Source of the DNA: Phymorhynchus buccinoides
Lineage: Eukaryota; Mollusca; Gastropoda; Neogastropoda; Raphitomidae
Direction: 5' to 3'
NCBI GenBank assembly: GCA_017654935.2
Contig: CM065690.1
Span: forward strand, 37,304,817-37,368,816
DNA length: 64,000 nt
Shown here: piece after piece, positions 63,051 to 64,000 of the stretch
Numbering within the stretch: position 1 is the stretch's first letter
Layout: each line of letters opens with the position of its first letter
Program-made: the position numbers and the translations under genes
Notes under the pieces: generated by a model
Told to the model about the DNA's origin: nothing
Databases searched by the model: none
Seen by the model: only the letters and a program-made list of their open reading frames with translations

Positions 63051-63216
63051 CAGTGGAACCTGCCCATAAAGATCTAGAAAATCGGCCCCAAAAAGGAGAG
63101 GGGCTTAATAGGGAGGTGGACACTCAGTAGTCCGGATATGAAGAGGAAACAAATTGGTGAATTTTTTTGGGGGTCACATCTTTTATAGGGAAGGCCTTAA
63201 TAGGGAGGTTTCACTG
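63051..63216. mobile_element. pogo/mariner-like MITE, divergent copy F
   Basis: The ends CAGTGGAACCTGCCCATAAA and GGGAGGTTTCACTG are mirrored. TA follows the right end; the left flank is degraded. Confidence 0.75.
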
Positions 63217-63394
63217 TATCCTTCTTCTTGAATGAAAGCCAGAGTGTACTTTCACAAAAGGAACACAGAAGGTTGATACTACCTTCCGGCTTTCACCAGA
63301 GAAGAATGACAGTACGTTTTGGCATACAGCCCTCACAATATAGCTCAGAATGTATTTTGCACCTTGAAAACTGAAACCTTGTTTTCTTCCTGAA

Positions 63395-64000
63395 ATAGAA
63401 CCTTCATTCCATGTTACTGCTTTGACAAACAATAGAACCTTACTTTCATTCAATGTTACTGCTCTGACAAACAATAGAACCTTACATTCATTCCATGTTA
63501 TTGTTTTGACAAACAATAGAACCTTACTTTCATTCAATGTTACTGCTTTGACAAACAATAGAACCTTACTTTCATTCAATGTTACTGCTCTGACAAACAA
63601 TAGAACCTTACATTCATTCCATGTTATTGTTTTGACAAACAATAGAACCTTACTTTCATTCAATGTTACTGCTTTGACAAACAATAGAACCTTACTTTCA
63701 TTCAATGTTACTGCTCTGACAAACAATAGAACCTTACTTTCATTCAATGTTACTGCTCTGACAAACAATAGAACCTTACTTTCATTCAATGTTACTGCTC
63801 TGACAAACAATAGAACCTTACTTTCATTCCATGTTACTGCTCTGACAAACAATAGAACCTTACTTTCATTCCATGTTACTGCTCTGACAAACAATAGAAC
63901 CTTACTTTCATTCAATGTTACTGCTCTGACAAACAATAGAACCTTACTTTCATTCCATGTTACTGCTCTGACAAAACAATAGAACCTTACTTTCATTCCA
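63395..64000. repeat. 42-bp tandem repeat array running off the right edge, at least 14 copies
   Basis: The unit GACAAACAATAGAACCTTAC with TTTCATTCAATGTTACTGCT repeats without length change except for one extra A near 63976. Variation is confined to a few positions (CAATG/CCATG, CTCTGAC/TTTTGAC, TTACTTTC/TTACATTC). Both strands are open as 14-residue repeats (TNNRTLLSFNVTAL on plus, KVLLFVRAVTLNES on minus). Confidence 0.96.

Overview
This window is eukaryotic nuclear DNA. It is AT-rich and intron-rich, full of (TG)n and (CT)n microsatellites, and carries many small transposons. The gene structure, an L2/CR1-type LINE, TTAAGGG-type telomere-like motifs and the many foldback elements suit a lophotrochozoan animal, most likely a mollusc; the species cannot be read from the sequence.

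One host gene is clear. A plus-strand orthologue of USP6NL (RN-tre), a TBC-domain Rab GTPase-activating protein, runs from 2497 to the stop at 40708 in twelve visible exons. All junctions are GT-AG, all reading phases join, and the result is about 814 residues (human USP6NL is about 828). The TBC domain is complete, with the arginine finger in IDLDVNR and the glutamine finger in YCQG. The start codon lies in an exon I could not find, probably left of the window. The last exon encodes the whole C-terminal tail, including 17 copies of a 9-residue NPPPTFIPD-like repeat.

The eleven introns hold most of the other content. Intron 1 (15 kb) has microsatellites, a TG-rich minisatellite, foldback elements and a truncated LINE. 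Intron 8 (6.8 kb) holds a full-length L2/CR1-like LINE with an uninterrupted 1142-codon endonuclease/reverse transcriptase frame, a decayed relative behind it, a foldback with telomere-like arms and another small transposon. Intron 7 holds a 107-bp tandem array inside a dispersed element. Intron 10 holds a piggyBac-like element that still encodes a transposase-like N-terminus.

Beyond 40708 comes a 70-bp tandem repeat in the 3' UTR, then about 11 kb that I cannot assign beyond scattered repeats. Near 52.2 kb the strand bias flips: left of it the plus strand is T-, TG- and CT-rich, right of it A- and CA-rich. I infer that a second, minus-strand gene converges on USP6NL, with a possible terminal exon at 62489-62570 and the rest of it beyond the right edge. 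The window ends inside a 42-bp tandem array.

The recurrent theme is small transposons defined by target sequence. At least five different families are flanked by TTAA. One copy is nested inside another at TTAA, and a third element sits at TTAA inside a palindrome, so the insertion specificity can be read directly from the sequence. TA-flanked (pogo/mariner-like) and CAGGG-ended families are also present.
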